Below, one piece after another: positions 17,115 to 30,164 of a stretch of DNA of 64,000 nucleotides. This DNA comes from Caballeronia sp. SL2Y3 (lineage in GTDB: Bacteria; Pseudomonadota; Gammaproteobacteria; Burkholderiales; Burkholderiaceae). The translations under genes and the position numbers were made by a program. The first letter of the stretch is position 1, and each line of letters starts with the position of its first letter. The stretch covers positions 372,001 through 436,000 of the forward strand of contig NZ_CP084261.1 of the NCBI RefSeq assembly GCF_022879575.1. The letters run 5' to 3'. The notes under the pieces are model-generated. The model saw only the letters and a program-made list of their open reading frames with translations, was not told where the DNA came from and made no database searches.

Positions 17115-17275
17115 GGGGAGGGTCCTTATTCGAGTACCCGCGCATCATGTGCCATCTTGTAACGATTGACGATCAGACGGTTCTGATTGAGTCTCAAAAT
17201 TGCCCGCAAACGGGGCAGAAAAGCATCGGATAGCCGTTCGGCCTATGACACGACTTCGAGAAAGGAGACATGCTT

Positions 17276-17572
17276 ATGCACTATCTGCTGATTTATCACC
17301 TTTGCGCGGACTATCTGGACCGCCGCGCGCAATTTCGGGATGCGCATCTGAAGCTGGCGTGGGAAGCGGTCGAACGCGGGGAAATCGTGCTGGCGGGCGC
17401 ACTGGACGCGCCGGCGGATCGGGCGATGCTGCTGTTTCAGGGTGACTCGCCCGCCGCCGCCGAAGCGTTCGCGCGCAACGATCCGTATGTGACGAACGAA
17501 CTGGTCGAGCGCTGGGAAGTGCGCAAATGGAACACGGTGGTGGGCGAGGACGCGGCCACGCCCGTGCGCTAG
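17276..17572 (+). CDS. YciI-like protein
   Basis: A 98-residue protein of the YciI-like ferredoxin-fold family (MHYLLIYHLCADYLDRRAQF start, then a Gly/Asp-rich strand and FARNDPYVTNELVERWEVRKW). Typical members have a His-Asp pair of unclear catalytic role. ATG 17276 is preferred to ATG 17270 because the AAGGAG at 17262-17267 is eight bases from the former and only two from the latter. It converges on the LysR gene 17 bases away. Confidence 0.82.
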   Translation: MHYLLIYHLCADYLDRRAQFRDAHLKLAWEAVERGEIVLAGALDAPADRAMLLFQGDSPAAAEAFARNDPYVTNELVERWEVRKWNTVVGEDAATPVR

Positions 17573-17588
17573 ACGGAAGACGGCGGGC

Positions 17589-18557
17589 TCAGGCGTCCGC
17601 CGTTTCCTCGGGCCGACGCCGTGCCGCGCGATACAGGCTCGTGAGCGTGTCGTCCATCTGTTGCGAGCGCTCGAACAATTCCGCGAGCCAGTCGACGAAA
17701 ACGGAAACGCGCGGCGTCGCCTGCCTGCTTTTCAGAAACGCGACCGACACCTTGAGCGGCGGCGATTTCCATTGCGGCAGCACTTCCCGCAGTTGGCCGG
17801 AGCGCAGATACGGCTGCGCCGCGATGGAAAGCGGCTGGATCAGGCCGAGCCCTTCGAGCCCGCACGCGAGGTACGCGTGCTCGTCGGCGACCTGCACGAA
17901 CCCGCGCATGCTCACGGTGAACGGCTTGCCGTCCACGTCGAATTCGAAGTCCGCAGGGCGGCCGCTTTTCTCCGGGACACAGTTCACCGCGACGTGCTGC
18001 GCGAGTTCGTCGAGGGTCGCGGGCGTGCCGTGCTTCTCCAGATAGGCGGGGCTCGCGCAGGTCACCTGTTCGAGCATGCCGAGCCGCCGCGCGATCAAGC
18101 CCGAATCGGGCAATTCGCCCAGCTGAATGCTGCAATCGACGCCTTCGCCGACGAGATCCACGTTGCGAATGCCGATGCCGATCGACAGTTCGATCTGCGG
18201 ATAACGTGCATGAAACTCCGGCAGCGCGGGAACGACGATCGACGTTGCGACCGTATCCGGCATCTCGACGCGCAGCCGTCCGCGCAGCCGTTCTTCGCCC
18301 GCGCCGAAGCCGGATTCGAGTTCGTCGATGTCGGCGAGAATCTGGGCGCACCGTTCGTAGTAGGCGGCGCCGTCGACGGTCAGGTTCAGGCGCCGCGTCG
18401 TGCGGGCGAGCAACTGCACGCCGACGAGCGCTTCGAGTTGTTGCACGGTCGTCGAGACGCTTGCACGCGGCATGCCGAGCGATTCGGCGGCGCGCGTGAA
18501 GCTGTTCGTATCGACGACACGCGTAAAGACACGCATGGCATGGACGCGATCGATCAC
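17589..18557 (-). CDS. LysR-family transcriptional regulator (CrgA/DmlR-like subgroup)
   Basis: A 322-residue LysR protein. The helix-turn-helix spans residues 1-65 (MRVFTRVVDTNSFTRAAESL, PRASVSTTVQQLEALVGVQL). The effector domain includes IGIGIRNVDLVGEGVDCSIQ and LEGLGLIQPLS, typical of the DmlR/CrgA group. A GTG start at 18557 gives the usual short lead (residues M-I-D-R-V-H-A) before MRVF; longer versions add a non-conserved basic tail. No obvious divergent target gene lies next to it. Confidence 0.85.
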   Translation of the reverse strand: MIDRVHAMRVFTRVVDTNSFTRAAESLGMPRASVSTTVQQLEALVGVQLLARTTRRLNLTVDGAAYYERCAQILADIDELESGFGAGEERLRGRLRVEMPDTVATSIVVPALPEFHARYPQIELSIGIGIRNVDLVGEGVDCSIQLGELPDSGLIARRLGMLEQVTCASPAYLEKHGTPATLDELAQHVAVNCVPEKSGRPADFEFDVDGKPFTVSMRGFVQVADEHAYLACGLEGLGLIQPLSIAAQPYLRSGQLREVLPQWKSPPLKVSVAFLKSRQATPRVSVFVDWLAELFERSQQMDDTLTSLYRAARRRPEETADA

Positions 18558-18713
18558 GGTGAGTTTTCCTTGTTCGCGATGGATGGCGATGCGCGCGCGG
18601 CAAGCCGGACGGCGCATCGGCGAATGGTCACATCGTAAGGACCGGCGCGCGATGCGTGAATACACAAAACTGGACGATTCTTGCCTGATTCTTCCGGCAG
18701 AAAACTCGAAGCC

Positions 18714-19979
18714 TCAGAGCGTCGGCATTTCGCCGCGCAGACGCCCGGCGACGCCGGCGAAGTCGGTGCCCGAAGGCGCCTGATAGAGCCGCAGGCCCAT
18801 CTCGGGCAGGATCGCGAGCAGATGATCGAACACGTCGCCCTGAATGCGCTCGTATTGCGTCCATGCGGTCGTCGCGGTGAAACAATAGACTTCGACCGGA
18901 ATGCCTTCCGATTCCGGCTCCATCATGCGAACCATGATCGCCAGGTCCTGCCGTATCTCCGGATGATGCTTCAGGTACGCGAGGGCGTACTCGCGGAACG
19001 TCCCGATGTTCGTAAGCCGCCGCCGGTTCGCAGGCTCCGCCGCGAGTTCGCCGAGATTGCGGTTCGCCTGTTCCACTTCCGTCTGCTTTTGCAGCAGATA
19101 ATCGTGCAGCAGGCGAAAGCGCATCATGCGTTGGGTCTCCTCATCGGTGAGAAAGCGCACGCATTGCGCGTCGATCCGCATGGACCGCTTGATGCGCCGC
19201 GCGCCCGATTCGAACATGTGCCGATAGTTGCGATAGCTCTCCGAAAAGAGCTTGTACGTGGGCACCGTCGTGATGGTGTTGTCCCAGTTCTGGACCTTCA
19301 CCGTATGCAGCGCAATGTCCTTCACCGCGCCGTCGGCCAGGGCTTGCGGCATCTCGATCCAGTCGCCGATGCGCAGCATGTCGTTCGACGTGAGCTGCGT
19401 GCTGGCGACGAGCGATAGCAGCGTGTCCTTGAAGACGAGCAGCAGCACCGCCGAGAGCGCGCCGAGCCCGGAGAGCATCCAGAGCGGCGAACGGTCGATG
19501 AGAATGGACAGCACCAGCACGAAGCAGATCAGCGCGAGCGCGAGCTTGCCGATCTGAATGTAGCCCTTGATCGAGCGCGTCTGCGCTTCCTTGCTCGCGG
19601 CGTAGACGTCCTGCCACGCCGACAGCGCGCTCCCCGTCGCGAGGAACACGCACACCCATGCCGCGCCGTGCGCGAGGCGTGCCACGGCTGTCGCCCAGTG
19701 TCCGATATGCGGGACTTCGCCGATGCCGAGCGCGACGACCGCGAATGGCGCCGCATACCAGAGCCGGTGATACGCGCGGTGCCGGATGAACGCCTGATCC
19801 CACGCCGCATGACCAGCCAGCACCAGCAGCCGGTGCGCGATGCGGAGCAACACGCGCGCGATGACCCATTGCGCGAACTCGGCGATGACGAAGAGGGCGA
19901 CGAGCCCGAGCAGCAGTTGCGCCCAGGGCTGCGTCGGAAGATGTCGTGAAAGCGTGTCTGGAAGCCAGTCGAGATTCAT
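18714..19979 (-). CDS. YbdG-type mechanosensitive ion channel
   Basis: A 421-residue MscS-superfamily protein, close in length to E. coli YbdG. Five hydrophobic segments occupy about the first 190 residues. The channel domain follows, with LSLVASTQLTSNDMLRIGDW (pore-exit beta domain), VQNWDNTITTVPTYKL and RNYRHMFESGARRIKRSM. Such channels open on osmotic downshock. ATG 19979 gives MNLDWLP; upstream in-frame codons are not family-like. It diverges from the RpiR regulator with 176 bases between starts. Confidence 0.9.
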   Translation of the reverse strand: MNLDWLPDTLSRHLPTQPWAQLLLGLVALFVIAEFAQWVIARVLLRIAHRLLVLAGHAAWDQAFIRHRAYHRLWYAAPFAVVALGIGEVPHIGHWATAVARLAHGAAWVCVFLATGSALSAWQDVYAASKEAQTRSIKGYIQIGKLALALICFVLVLSILIDRSPLWMLSGLGALSAVLLLVFKDTLLSLVASTQLTSNDMLRIGDWIEMPQALADGAVKDIALHTVKVQNWDNTITTVPTYKLFSESYRNYRHMFESGARRIKRSMRIDAQCVRFLTDEETQRMMRFRLLHDYLLQKQTEVEQANRNLGELAAEPANRRRLTNIGTFREYALAYLKHHPEIRQDLAIMVRMMEPESEGIPVEVYCFTATTAWTQYERIQGDVFDHLLAILPEMGLRLYQAPSGTDFAGVAGRLRGEMPTL

Positions 19980-20155
19980 GCGTGGATCATGGCCAAGGAA
20001 GTGATGCGTCCCGTATTGTGCATGAACGCCCACGGCTCGATGAACGCGCAGTCGCCTTATCGAAAACCCCAGTCCGATGAAAATGAATTTTTTTTGGCGG
20101 CGGTTTTGGGTAAACATACTTTCACCACGACTTCCGAGCAGCCTGCCGCCCTCGT

Positions 20156-21148
20156 ATGTCCCGCCGCCCACCGGTCGTTTCGCCCGCGAGTGCCGATGAG
20201 ATGATTTCGACGCGCATCGCCGCCGCCATGCCGATGCTCACGCCGATTCATCAGCGCATGGGCGCGTTCGTGCTGGCGAATTTGTTCCGCTCGGCGACCA
20301 TGCGCATCGACGAACTGGCGGACGCCGTCGGCGCCTCGATCGCGACGGCGAACCGCTTCGCGCGGGCGCTCGGTTTCTCGGGGTATCCCGCATTCCGCGA
20401 GGCGCTCGTGCGCGGCTTCGAGGCCACCATCGCGCCGGTCGAGCGTCTGCGCTCGTCGCTGGAATCGCCGGCGAGCGGCGCGGAGGTCTTCGAATCGTCG
20501 CTCGCGCAGGCCGCAGCCAACGTGCGTCTCGCGCAGAATTCGGTCGATGCCGCGAAGGCCGAAGCGCTCGTCGAGGCCGTCTTGAGCGCGCAGCGCGTGT
20601 TCGTGCTCGGATACGGCGCGAGCGCGTTTCTCGCGGGTCTCATGGAACACGGCCTCACGCCGTACTGCGCGAACGTGCAGTCGCTCGCGCTTCACGGCGG
20701 GCCGTCGCACGCGGCGCGGCGGCTCTTCACCGCATCGCGCGACGACGTGCTCGTCGCCATTGCATTTCCGCGCTATGTCGACGACACCATCGTGCTCGCG
20801 CGGCAAGCGCGGCAGCGGGGCGTGCGCGTCGTGGCGCTCACGGACAGCGGCGCATCGCCGCTCGCGTGCATCGCGGACCTTGTACTGACCATCCGCGCCG
20901 AGCGCCGCCTTGCCGCCAATTGCGATACGGCGGTGCTCGCCGTCATCGAAGCACTGTGCGACGCAGTCGCGCATCGCGCGAAACGCTCGGTGCAAGCGGC
21001 ATCGGGCCTGACCGAATTCGTGCTGCCGTGGCTCGTCGCGCCGCCGATGTTGAACGGCGCCGCGACCGTGCCGCCAGCTACGCCTGCGCGCGCGCCGCGT
21101 CGCGCATCCGCCAAACGACCCACTCACACGGAGCCGCGCGAAACATGA
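20156..21148 (+). CDS. RpiR/MurR-family regulator of the peptide-uptake operon
   Basis: A 330-residue regulator with an N-terminal HTH ([20 protein letters not shown], about 48-67) and a SIS domain (about 140-270; [29 protein letters not shown]). SIS domains bind phosphosugar-type ligands. The C-terminal 30 residues are a Pro/Ala/Arg tail. Its stop overlaps the iaaA start by four bases, so it is the first gene of the operon and probably controls it. A sugar-sensing fold steering a peptide operon hints at a muropeptide or amino-sugar signal; that is inference. Confidence 0.88.
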   Translation: MSRRPPVVSPASADEMISTRIAAAMPMLTPIHQRMGAFVLANLFRSATMRIDELADAVGASIATANRFARALGFSGYPAFREALVRGFEATIAPVERLRSSLESPASGAEVFESSLAQAAANVRLAQNSVDAAKAEALVEAVLSAQRVFVLGYGASAFLAGLMEHGLTPYCANVQSLALHGGPSHAARRLFTASRDDVLVAIAFPRYVDDTIVLARQARQRGVRVVALTDSGASPLACIADLVLTIRAERRLAANCDTAVLAVIEALCDAVAHRAKRSVQAASGLTEFVLPWLVAPPMLNGAATVPPATPARAPRRASAKRPTHTEPRET

Positions 21149-22118
21149 GCGCCATTCCAGTCATCGCCATTCACGGCGGCGCGGGCACGATCCTGCGCTC
21201 GGCCATGAGCACCGACGCCGAAGCGCGCTACCACGCCGCGCTCGGCGACATTCTGCGCGGGGGCCAGCGCGTGCTCGCCGATGGCGGCAGCGCGCTCGAT
21301 GCCGTGACCGAAGCCGTGCGCCTGCTCGAAGACTGTCCGCTCTTCAACGCGGGCCACGGCGCGGTGTTCACCGCAGCGGGCACGCACGAACTGGACGCGT
21401 CGATCATGGACGGCGCGACGCTCGACGCCGGCGCAATCAGTTGCGTGACGCGCGTAAAAAACCCCGTGCTCGCCGCGCGCCGCGTGCTCGACGTGAGCGA
21501 GCATGTGATGTTCACGGGTGCTGGCGCCGAGGCGTTCGCACAGGCGCAAGGGCTGCAATTCGTCGATCCGTCGTACTTTCATACCGATGCGCGCTATCAG
21601 CAATGGCTCAACGCGCGAGGCAAGTCCGGCACGCTACTGGATCACGATGCCACCACACGAGCCGCGCAGCAGAGCGGCGAGGACGACCCCATCGATCCGA
21701 AGAAGAAGTTCGGCACGGTTGGCGCAGTGGCGCTCGATGCACGCGGCCATCTCGCGGCGGCCACGTCCACGGGCGGCATGACCAACAAGCAGGCGGGCCG
21801 CGTCGGCGATGCGCCGTTGATTGGCGCGGGCTGCTACGCGAACGACGCGACGTGCGCGGTATCGACGACCGGCACGGGCGAAATGTTCATCCGCATTCTC
21901 GCGGCCTACGACGTCTCGGCGCAGATGGAATATCGCGGGATGACGCTCGAGGCCGCAGCCGAAGACGTCGTGATGAAGAAGCTCCCACGCATCGACGGAC
22001 GCGGCGGTCTTATCGCCGTCGATGCGCGCGGCAACGTCACGCTGCCGTTCAACACCGAAGGCATGTATCGCGGGTTCGCGCGGGTCGGCGAACAGGCGGT
22101 CACGGCCATCTACCGCTC

Positions 22119-22122
<4 letters not shown>
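21145..22122 (+). CDS. iaaA: Isoaspartyl peptidase / plant-type L-asparaginase
   Basis: A 325-residue Ntn hydrolase that cleaves beta-aspartyl dipeptides and asparagine after self-cleavage into two subunits. The new N-terminal nucleophile is Thr191 in [12 protein letters not shown], preceded by a flexible Asp/Lys-rich loop as expected. The substrate blocks [18 protein letters not shown] and TGTGEMFIR are intact. It overlaps both neighbours by four bases (ATGA). E. coli also places iaaA directly before gsiABCD. Confidence 0.95.
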
Positions 22123-24020
<1,898 letters not shown>

Positions 24021-24082
24021 TCGTTGAGCCGATACCGCACCCCATCGTTGTGAACCATAACGTCAAGCCAAGGAGCCTCACG

Positions 24083-25648
24083 ATGCCGTCCTCTCGTCCT
24101 TCACCGTTGCGCGCGTTCATATCCGCCGGTGCGTTCACCGGGTTCGCTGCATTCGCCGCGCTCGGTCCTGTGTCCGCGCAGGCGCAAAGCACCGCTGTCA
24201 TGGCGGTGGCCTCGACCTTCACGACGCTCGATCCGTACGATGCGAACGACACGCTCTCGCAGGCGGTCGCGAAGTCGTTCTATCAAGGGCTATTCGGGTT
24301 CGACAAGGACATGAAGATTCAGCCCGTGCTCGCGACGAGCTACGAGGCGAGTCCCGACGCGAAGGTGTACACCATTCATCTGCGCCAGGGCGTGAAGTTC
24401 CACGACGGCACCGACTTCAATGCCGAAGCCGTGAAGGCCGTCTTCGACCGCGTGACCGATCCCGCGAACAAGCTCAAGCGTTACAACCTCTTCAACAAGA
24501 TCGACAAGACCGAAGTGGTCGATCCGTACACGGTGAAGGTCACGCTCAAGATTCCGTTTTCGGCGTTCATCAACGTGCTCGCGCATCCGTCGGCAGTGAT
24601 GATCTCGCCGACCGCCATCAAGAAGTACGGCAAGGAGATCGCGTTTCATCCGGTGGGCACGGGGCCGTTCGAATTCGTCGAGTGGAAACAGACCGACGAC
24701 CTGAAGGTGAAGAAGTTCGCGGGCTACTGGAAGAAGGGCTATCCGAAGATCGACATGATCGACTGGAAGCCGGTTGTCGATAACAACACGCGCGCCGCGC
24801 TCATGCAAACGGGCGAAGCGGACTTCGCGTTCCAGGTGCCGTTCGAGCAGGCGGCCACGCTGAAGTCGAGCCCGAAGGTGGACTTGATCGCTTCGCCTTC
24901 AATCATCCAGCGCTACATCAGCATGAACATGCAGCAAAAGCCCTTCGACAATCCGAAGGTGCGCGAGGCGCTGAACTACGCGATCAACAAGGAAGCACTG
25001 GTCAAGGTCGCGTTCGCGGGTTATGCGGTGCCTGCCGAAGGCGTCGTCCCGCCCGGCGTCGACTACGCGACGAAGACCGGCCCGTGGAAGTACGATCCGG
25101 CGAAGGCGCGTGAACTGTTGAAGGAAGCGGGCTATCCGAACGGCTTCGAAACGACGCTGTGGTCCGGCTATAACCACACGACCGCGCAGAAGATCATCCA
25201 GTTCGTGCAGCAGCAGCTCGCGCAGGTGGGCGTCAAGGCGTCGGTCGAGGCGCTCGAAGCGGGGCAGCGCGTGCAGCGCGTCGACAGCGCGCCCGATCCC
25301 GCGACGGCGCCGGTGCGCATGTACTACATCGGCTGGTCGTCGTCGACGGGCGAAGCGGACTGGGCCATCTCGCCGCTGCTTTCCAGTGCATCGTTTCCGC
25401 CGAAGCTCGCGAATACCGCGTACTACAAGAACGACAACGTCGATGCCGACCTGCAAAAGGCGCTCGCCACCACCGACCGCAACGAGAAGGCCGCGCTCTA
25501 TGCCGATGCGCAAAAGCGCATCTGGGCCGACGCGCCGTGGATTTTCCTCGTGACGGAGAAGGTCGTGTACGCGCGCAGCAAGCGTCTTTCCGGTGCGTAT
25601 GTGATGCCGGACGGCTCGTTCAATTTCGACGAGATCGCCATCAAGTAA
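24083..25648 (+). CDS. gsiB: Periplasmic glutathione/peptide-binding protein (GsiB)
   Basis: A 521-residue family 5 extracellular solute-binding protein. A signal peptide covers about residues 1-35, with probable cleavage after AQAQ. Family blocks include [44 protein letters not shown] and [26 protein letters not shown] sits eight bases before ATG 24083. The 62-base gap after gsiA is the only sizeable gap in the operon. It delivers peptide to GsiC/GsiD; the true substrate may be isopeptides rather than glutathione. Confidence 0.93.
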   Translation: MPSSRPSPLRAFISAGAFTGFAAFAALGPVSAQAQSTAVMAVASTFTTLDPYDANDTLSQAVAKSFYQGLFGFDKDMKIQPVLATSYEASPDAKVYTIHLRQGVKFHDGTDFNAEAVKAVFDRVTDPANKLKRYNLFNKIDKTEVVDPYTVKVTLKIPFSAFINVLAHPSAVMISPTAIKKYGKEIAFHPVGTGPFEFVEWKQTDDLKVKKFAGYWKKGYPKIDMIDWKPVVDNNTRAALMQTGEADFAFQVPFEQAATLKSSPKVDLIASPSIIQRYISMNMQQKPFDNPKVREALNYAINKEALVKVAFAGYAVPAEGVVPPGVDYATKTGPWKYDPAKARELLKEAGYPNGFETTLWSGYNHTTAQKIIQFVQQQLAQVGVKASVEALEAGQRVQRVDSAPDPATAPVRMYYIGWSSSTGEADWAISPLLSSASFPPKLANTAYYKNDNVDADLQKALATTDRNEKAALYADAQKRIWADAPWIFLVTEKVVYARSKRLSGAYVMPDGSFNFDEIAIK

Positions 25649-25657
25649 AGACCCGCG

Positions 25658-26578
25658 ATGCTTAACTTCCTTGCCAAACGCCTGCTCGGGCTGCTGCCGA
25701 CGCTCTTCATCGTCGCGGTGCTGGTGTTCATGTTCGTGCATCTGTTGCCGGGCGATCCCGCGCGGCTCGCAGCCGGGGCCGAAGCGGACGAAGCGACGGT
25801 TGCACTCGTTCGCGCGGACCTTGGCCTCGACAAGCCGCTGCCGCAGCAACTCGCGAGCTTCTTCGGCAAGGTCGCGCATTTCGACTTCGGCAAATCGACG
25901 CGAAGCAAGCGCCCCGTGAGCACAGAAATCGCGGAGCGCTTCATGCCGACGCTGTGGCTCACGCTCGCCAGCATGGCGTGGGCCGTGGTGTTCGGCATGA
26001 GCATCGGCATCGTGTCGGCGGTATGGCGCAACCGGTGGCCCGACCGGCTCGGCATGACGCTTGCCGTCTCGGGCATCTCTTTTCCCGCGTTCGCGCTCGG
26101 CATGCTGCTGATGGAGATCTTCTCGGTGAAGCTCGGCTGGCTGCCTATCGTCGGCGATGGCACGTGGCAAAGCTACGTGCTGCCGTCGCTCACGCTCGGC
26201 GCCGCCGTGGCCGCCGTGATGGCGCGCTTCACGCGCGCTTCGTTCGTCGAAGTGCTCGGCGAAGACTTCGTGCGCACGGCACGCGCGAAGGGCGTGCATG
26301 AGCCGATCGTCATCGTGAAGCACTGCCTGCGCAACGCGATGATTCCCGTCGTCACCATGATGGGCCTGCAGTTCGGCTTCCTGCTCGGCGGTTCCATCGT
26401 GGTCGAGAAGGTGTTCAACTGGCCGGGCCTCGGACGCCTGCTCGTCGATGCCGTCGAGATGCGCGACTATCCGGTGATTCAGGCAGAAGTGCTGTTGTTC
26501 TCGCTGGAATTCATCGTCATCAATCTGGTGGTGGACGTGCTGTACGCGGTCATCAACCCGACTATTCGCTTCAAGTGA
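25658..26578 (+). CDS. gsiC: Peptide ABC transporter permease (GsiC)
   Basis: A 306-residue DppB/GsiC-type inner-membrane permease with six hydrophobic segments. The N-terminal [25 protein letters not shown] block is characteristic of the family's first helix. The EAA loop that contacts the ATPase is visible as [15 protein letters not shown] around residue 205. It follows gsiB by nine bases and precedes gsiD by seven. Confidence 0.95.
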   Translation: MLNFLAKRLLGLLPTLFIVAVLVFMFVHLLPGDPARLAAGAEADEATVALVRADLGLDKPLPQQLASFFGKVAHFDFGKSTRSKRPVSTEIAERFMPTLWLTLASMAWAVVFGMSIGIVSAVWRNRWPDRLGMTLAVSGISFPAFALGMLLMEIFSVKLGWLPIVGDGTWQSYVLPSLTLGAAVAAVMARFTRASFVEVLGEDFVRTARAKGVHEPIVIVKHCLRNAMIPVVTMMGLQFGFLLGGSIVVEKVFNWPGLGRLLVDAVEMRDYPVIQAEVLLFSLEFIVINLVVDVLYAVINPTIRFK

Positions 26579-26585
26579 GGACGGC

Positions 26586-27476
26586 ATGAGCGTAACCGTG
26601 CAAGCCGCACACGACACGCAGAAAAACGTCCGCACGCCGTGGACCGAGTTCTGGCGCAAGTTCAGGCAGCAGCATGTCGCGATGGTTGCGGCGGTGTTCG
26701 TGCTCCTGCTGATCGTGATCGCGATCATCGCGCCGTATATCGCGCCTTATGACCCGGAGAACTACTTCGATTACGACGCGCTCAACGCGGGTCCATCGGC
26801 TGCGCACTGGTTCGGCGTCGATTCGCTGGGGCGCGATATTCTCAGCCGCATACTCGTCGGCAGCCGCATTTCGCTGACGGCCGGTTTGCTGTCGGTCGTG
26901 ATCGGCGCGGTGATCGGTACGTTCTTCGGCCTGCTCGCGGGCTATTACGAAGGATGGTGGGACCGCATCGTGATGCGCATCTCCGATGTGCTCTTCGCCT
27001 TTCCCGGCATTCTGCTCGCGATCGGCGTGGTCGCGATTCTCGGCAACGGCATGGTGAACGTGGTGTGCGCGGTCGCCATCTTCAGCATTCCGGCGTTTGC
27101 CCGGCTCGTGCGCGGCAACACGCTCGCGCTCAAGCACCTGACGTATATCGAAGCGGCGCGCAGCATCGGCGCGTCGGACTGGACGATCATCGTGCGACAT
27201 ATTCTGCCGGGCACGATTTCATCGGTGGTCGTGTACTTCACGATGCGCATCGGCACGTCGATCATCACGGCGGCGAGCCTCTCGTTTCTCGGCCTCGGCG
27301 CGCAGCCGCCGACGCCGGAGTGGGGCGCGATGCTCAACGAAGCGCGCGCCGACATGGCGATGGCGCCGCACGTCGCGATCTTCCCGAGCCTCGCGATCTT
27401 CCTCACGGTGCTCGCGTTCAATCTGCTCGGCGACGGTTTGCGCGACGCGCTCGATCCCAAACTGGACCGGCCGTGA
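26586..27476 (+). CDS. gsiD: Peptide ABC transporter permease (GsiD)
   Basis: A 296-residue DppC/GsiD-type permease. It has the family N-terminal segment ([20 protein letters not shown]), the [16 protein letters not shown] block and the EAA loop [15 protein letters not shown], then [20 protein letters not shown] lies just ahead of the ATG. The stop overlaps the GTG start of the P1 peptidase by four bases. Confidence 0.95.
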   Translation: MSVTVQAAHDTQKNVRTPWTEFWRKFRQQHVAMVAAVFVLLLIVIAIIAPYIAPYDPENYFDYDALNAGPSAAHWFGVDSLGRDILSRILVGSRISLTAGLLSVVIGAVIGTFFGLLAGYYEGWWDRIVMRISDVLFAFPGILLAIGVVAILGNGMVNVVCAVAIFSIPAFARLVRGNTLALKHLTYIEAARSIGASDWTIIVRHILPGTISSVVVYFTMRIGTSIITAASLSFLGLGAQPPTPEWGAMLNEARADMAMAPHVAIFPSLAIFLTVLAFNLLGDGLRDALDPKLDRP

Positions 27477-28498
27477 GAAAAGCACCGCATATCGGCACAT
27501 TGCGAGCGGGCGCACGCGCGACGATAGCGGATGTCGCGGGCGTCGCGGTGGGGCACTGCACGCTCGATGCCGGCGACGTCCAGACCGGCGTGACCGCGGT
27601 GCTTCCGCATGGCGGCGATCTGTATCTCGAGAAAGTGCCCGCCGCCGCGTGCGTGATCAATGGCTTCGGCAAGAGCGTCGGCCTCGTGCAAGTCGATGAA
27701 CTCGGCCTGCTCGAAACGCCGATTGCATTGACGAATACGTTCGGCGTCGGTGTCGTTGCAGCGGCTCAGATTCGTTCGGCGTGCGAAGTAAATGCAGAGA
27801 TAGGGCGAGAGTGGCCGAGCGTCAATCCGCTCGTCTTCGAGTGCAACGACGGCTATCTGAACGACTTGCAGGCGTTCGCCGTCGAAGAGTTGCACTACCG
27901 CGAAGCACTCGCCCGATGTGCGGAGGACTTCGCACGCGGCGCGGTCGGCGCGGGGCGCGGCATGTCTTGCTTCGAACTGAAAGGCGGCATCGGGTCGGCG
28001 TCGCGGATCGTCGATATCGACGCGAACGCGTATGTGGTCGGCGCGCTCGTGCTCGCCAACTTCGGGCGCTTGCCCCAACTCACGATAGCGGGCGAGCGCG
28101 TCGGCCTTGCGTTGCACGCGACCGCGCAAGGGCAGATGAAGCCGGAGCAAGGCAGCATCATCATGCTGCTCGCGACCGATGCGCCTTTGGACTCGCGACA
28201 GTTGCGACGCATGGCAATGCGCGCCGCCGCTGGCCTCGCGCGCACGGGCTCGGTCTATGGCCATGGAAGCGGCGATATTGCGCTCGCGTTCTCGACGGCG
28301 TACACCGTGCCGCACGACGCCGCATTCGTCACGCTGCCGCCTTTGCTTCCTGACGCGCGGCTCGATCCGCTGTTTCAGGCGGCTGCCGACAGCATCGAAC
28401 AAGCCATTCTCGATGCGCTCTTCAGCGCGGAGACCGTGACCGGCCGCAACGGGCATCGGCGGCTATCGCTCACGGACGCATTGAAACCGACGCCATGA
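27473..28498 (+). CDS. P1-family (DmpA-like) self-processing aminopeptidase
   Basis: A 341-residue member of peptidase family S58 (DmpA/BapA), Ntn-like enzymes that cleave themselves before a serine and then release N-terminal D-, beta- or glycyl residues. Diagnostic blocks are [30 protein letters not shown] and the [13 protein letters not shown] region around the processing site. The start is GTG, overlapping the gsiD stop. There is no signal peptide, so it acts on imported peptides in the cytoplasm. Confidence 0.9.
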   Translation: MRKAPHIGTLRAGARATIADVAGVAVGHCTLDAGDVQTGVTAVLPHGGDLYLEKVPAAACVINGFGKSVGLVQVDELGLLETPIALTNTFGVGVVAAAQIRSACEVNAEIGREWPSVNPLVFECNDGYLNDLQAFAVEELHYREALARCAEDFARGAVGAGRGMSCFELKGGIGSASRIVDIDANAYVVGALVLANFGRLPQLTIAGERVGLALHATAQGQMKPEQGSIIMLLATDAPLDSRQLRRMAMRAAAGLARTGSVYGHGSGDIALAFSTAYTVPHDAAFVTLPPLLPDARLDPLFQAAADSIEQAILDALFSAETVTGRNGHRRLSLTDALKPTP

Positions 28499-29319
28499 AA
28501 GTGCTGATCTCGACGGACATCGAAGGCATCGCAGGTGTTTTTCATCCCGAGCAAACGCGGCCCGGCAACGTGGAGTACGAGCAGGCGCGACGCTGGATGA
28601 CGCATGAAGCAAATGCGGCGGCCGAAGGTGCCTTCGAAGGCGGCGCGTCTGAAGTATGGGTCAACGATTCGCATGGCGGCTTTCGCAACTTATTGCCCGA
28701 TGCGTTCGATTCACGCGTGCGGCTCGTGCTCGGCAAGCCACGCACGCTAGGCATGATGGCGGGCCTCGAAGCATCGCCTGATCTCGTGTTCATGGTCGGC
28801 TATCACGCGCGGGCGCAAAGCCGCGGCATTCTCGCGCATACGATCAACAGCACGGCGTTCGCGCGCGTGATGATCGACGGCGAAGAGGCCGGCGAGGCGG
28901 CGCTGTACGGCCGGCTCGCGGAAGAACGCGGCGCGCGCGTGGCGCTGCTGACAGGCGATGACGTCTTCGGCGCCGAGACCTTGCCCTTGTTCGAAGGCGC
29001 GCGCTTCGTCTGCGTGAAAACGGCGCACGGCTATTCGAGCGGCGTCACGCAAACGCCTGCTGCGGCATGCGAAGCGATCCGTCGCGCGGCGCAAGAGGTC
29101 GTCAAAGGCGCTGCATCCGGGCGCTTTGGCACGCGACATGGATCTTCGACACGACACTGCGAACTGCGTGTTCAGACGAGCGCGCTTGCCGATCTTTTCT
29201 GCCAGTGGCCGTCGCTCGAACGCATCGACGCGGTGACGCTCGCCTTCGATGTGCCCAGCGCCGAGCATGTCGTTCGCACGCTCAATTGCCTTTCGGCAAT
29301 GTCGTTTATGTTGCGGTGA
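28495..29319 (+). CDS. M55-family D-aminopeptidase (DppA-like)
   Basis: A 274-residue zinc peptidase related to Bacillus DppA, which releases N-terminal D-amino acids. The N-terminal metal motif STDIEGIAGV (Asp8, Glu10) and later VWVNDSHGG, VGYHARA and GDDVFGAE are intact. ATGA overlap with the upstream peptidase makes it the coupled last gene of the operon. Its presence together with DmpA suggests the imported peptides contain D- or otherwise atypical residues. Confidence 0.9.
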   Translation: MKVLISTDIEGIAGVFHPEQTRPGNVEYEQARRWMTHEANAAAEGAFEGGASEVWVNDSHGGFRNLLPDAFDSRVRLVLGKPRTLGMMAGLEASPDLVFMVGYHARAQSRGILAHTINSTAFARVMIDGEEAGEAALYGRLAEERGARVALLTGDDVFGAETLPLFEGARFVCVKTAHGYSSGVTQTPAAACEAIRRAAQEVVKGAASGRFGTRHGSSTRHCELRVQTSALADLFCQWPSLERIDAVTLAFDVPSAEHVVRTLNCLSAMSFMLR

Positions 29320-29339
29320 GGGCCGGAAGTATCGTTAGA

Positions 29340-29609
29340 ATGGAGCCCTTGAGCAGGCACGCTCCATTCAATCCCCGGCAGGCGAAGTTCATGCACGACG
29401 TCAGGCTCGCACACAACGACGACACCACGCTGGATCCCGCCGATCCGATGCCTGTCATGCGCGGATCGCTGTTCATCGACGGCCACGAAGCCGGCTGCTG
29501 GGAAGCCCGGCGCGACGGCACGTGGACGGCGCATCTGCGGCACGGCCAGGGATGGATCGTCGAGCCGAGCCGCGCCGCGCTGATCGAACGGCTGGCTCGC
29601 GGGGCATGA
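29340..29609 (+). CDS. Hypothetical protein
   Basis: An 89-residue protein of unknown family with strand-rich, Trp-containing sequence (GSLFIDGHEAGCWEARRDGTWTAHLRHG). It has no signal peptide or membrane helix. A second start at 29391 (MHDVRLAH) is possible. It lies 20 bases after the peptide operon and 43 bases before crcB, so it may be read with either. Confidence 0.55.
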   Translation: MEPLSRHAPFNPRQAKFMHDVRLAHNDDTTLDPADPMPVMRGSLFIDGHEAGCWEARRDGTWTAHLRHGQGWIVEPSRAALIERLARGA

Positions 29610-29652
29610 CGTCGGCGCGCCTGCTCTTTCATCAAGATAACTGAACAACTAC

Positions 29653-30030
29653 ATGTACCTGTCGATCATCGCGGTGGGACTCGGCGGCGGCCTCGGCTCG
29701 CTGCTGCGCTGGGCGCTCGGCCTGCGCCTGAACGCCGTCTTTCCGAACCTGCCGCTCGGCACGTTCGCGGCCAATGTCATCGCGGGCTACATCATCGGCG
29801 TGGCCGTTGCGTTCTTTGCGCGTATGCCGGACCTCTCCGTCGAGTGGCGGCTTTTCGTCATCACCGGCCTGATGGGCGGCCTGTCCACGTTCTCGACGTT
29901 CTCGGCGGAAGTCGTCGCGCATCTTCAGCAGGGGCGGCTCGGCTGGGCGCTGGCGGAGATCGCGGTCCACGTCGGGGCATCGCTTCTGATGACTGCGCTC
30001 GGCATTGCAACGGTGGCCGTCGCGAGCTAA
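29653..30030 (+). CDS. crcB: Fluoride efflux channel CrcB (Fluc)
   Basis: A 125-residue four-helix membrane protein that exports fluoride as an antiparallel dimer. Family motifs are clear: [10 protein letters not shown] near the start, [14 protein letters not shown] and [14 protein letters not shown] saw no fluoride riboswitch in the 43 bases before the start, but a riboswitch further upstream would fall inside the preceding gene. Confidence 0.95.
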   Translation: MYLSIIAVGLGGGLGSLLRWALGLRLNAVFPNLPLGTFAANVIAGYIIGVAVAFFARMPDLSVEWRLFVITGLMGGLSTFSTFSAEVVAHLQQGRLGWALAEIAVHVGASLLMTALGIATVAVAS

Positions 30031-30164
30031 TCGGCGACACGTTGGCGACACCTTTTGGCTTTTATCCCGCGTCCGTTTCCTACAATCCTTCCCGCGTTTC
30101 AGACGCCCGACACTTGGCCGCGCTTTCGCGGCCCGATTCTTATTGCAATACAGAAGGTGAAGAC

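Noticed and set aside
24899..26728. Minus-strand open frame of 609 codons opposite gsiB-gsiC
   Set aside because: Covers two family-assigned genes on the other strand and shows no recognisable motif.
29610..29652. Fluoride riboswitch before crcB
   Set aside because: Only 43 bases separate crcB from the preceding gene and the conserved pseudoknot elements of the class were not seen.
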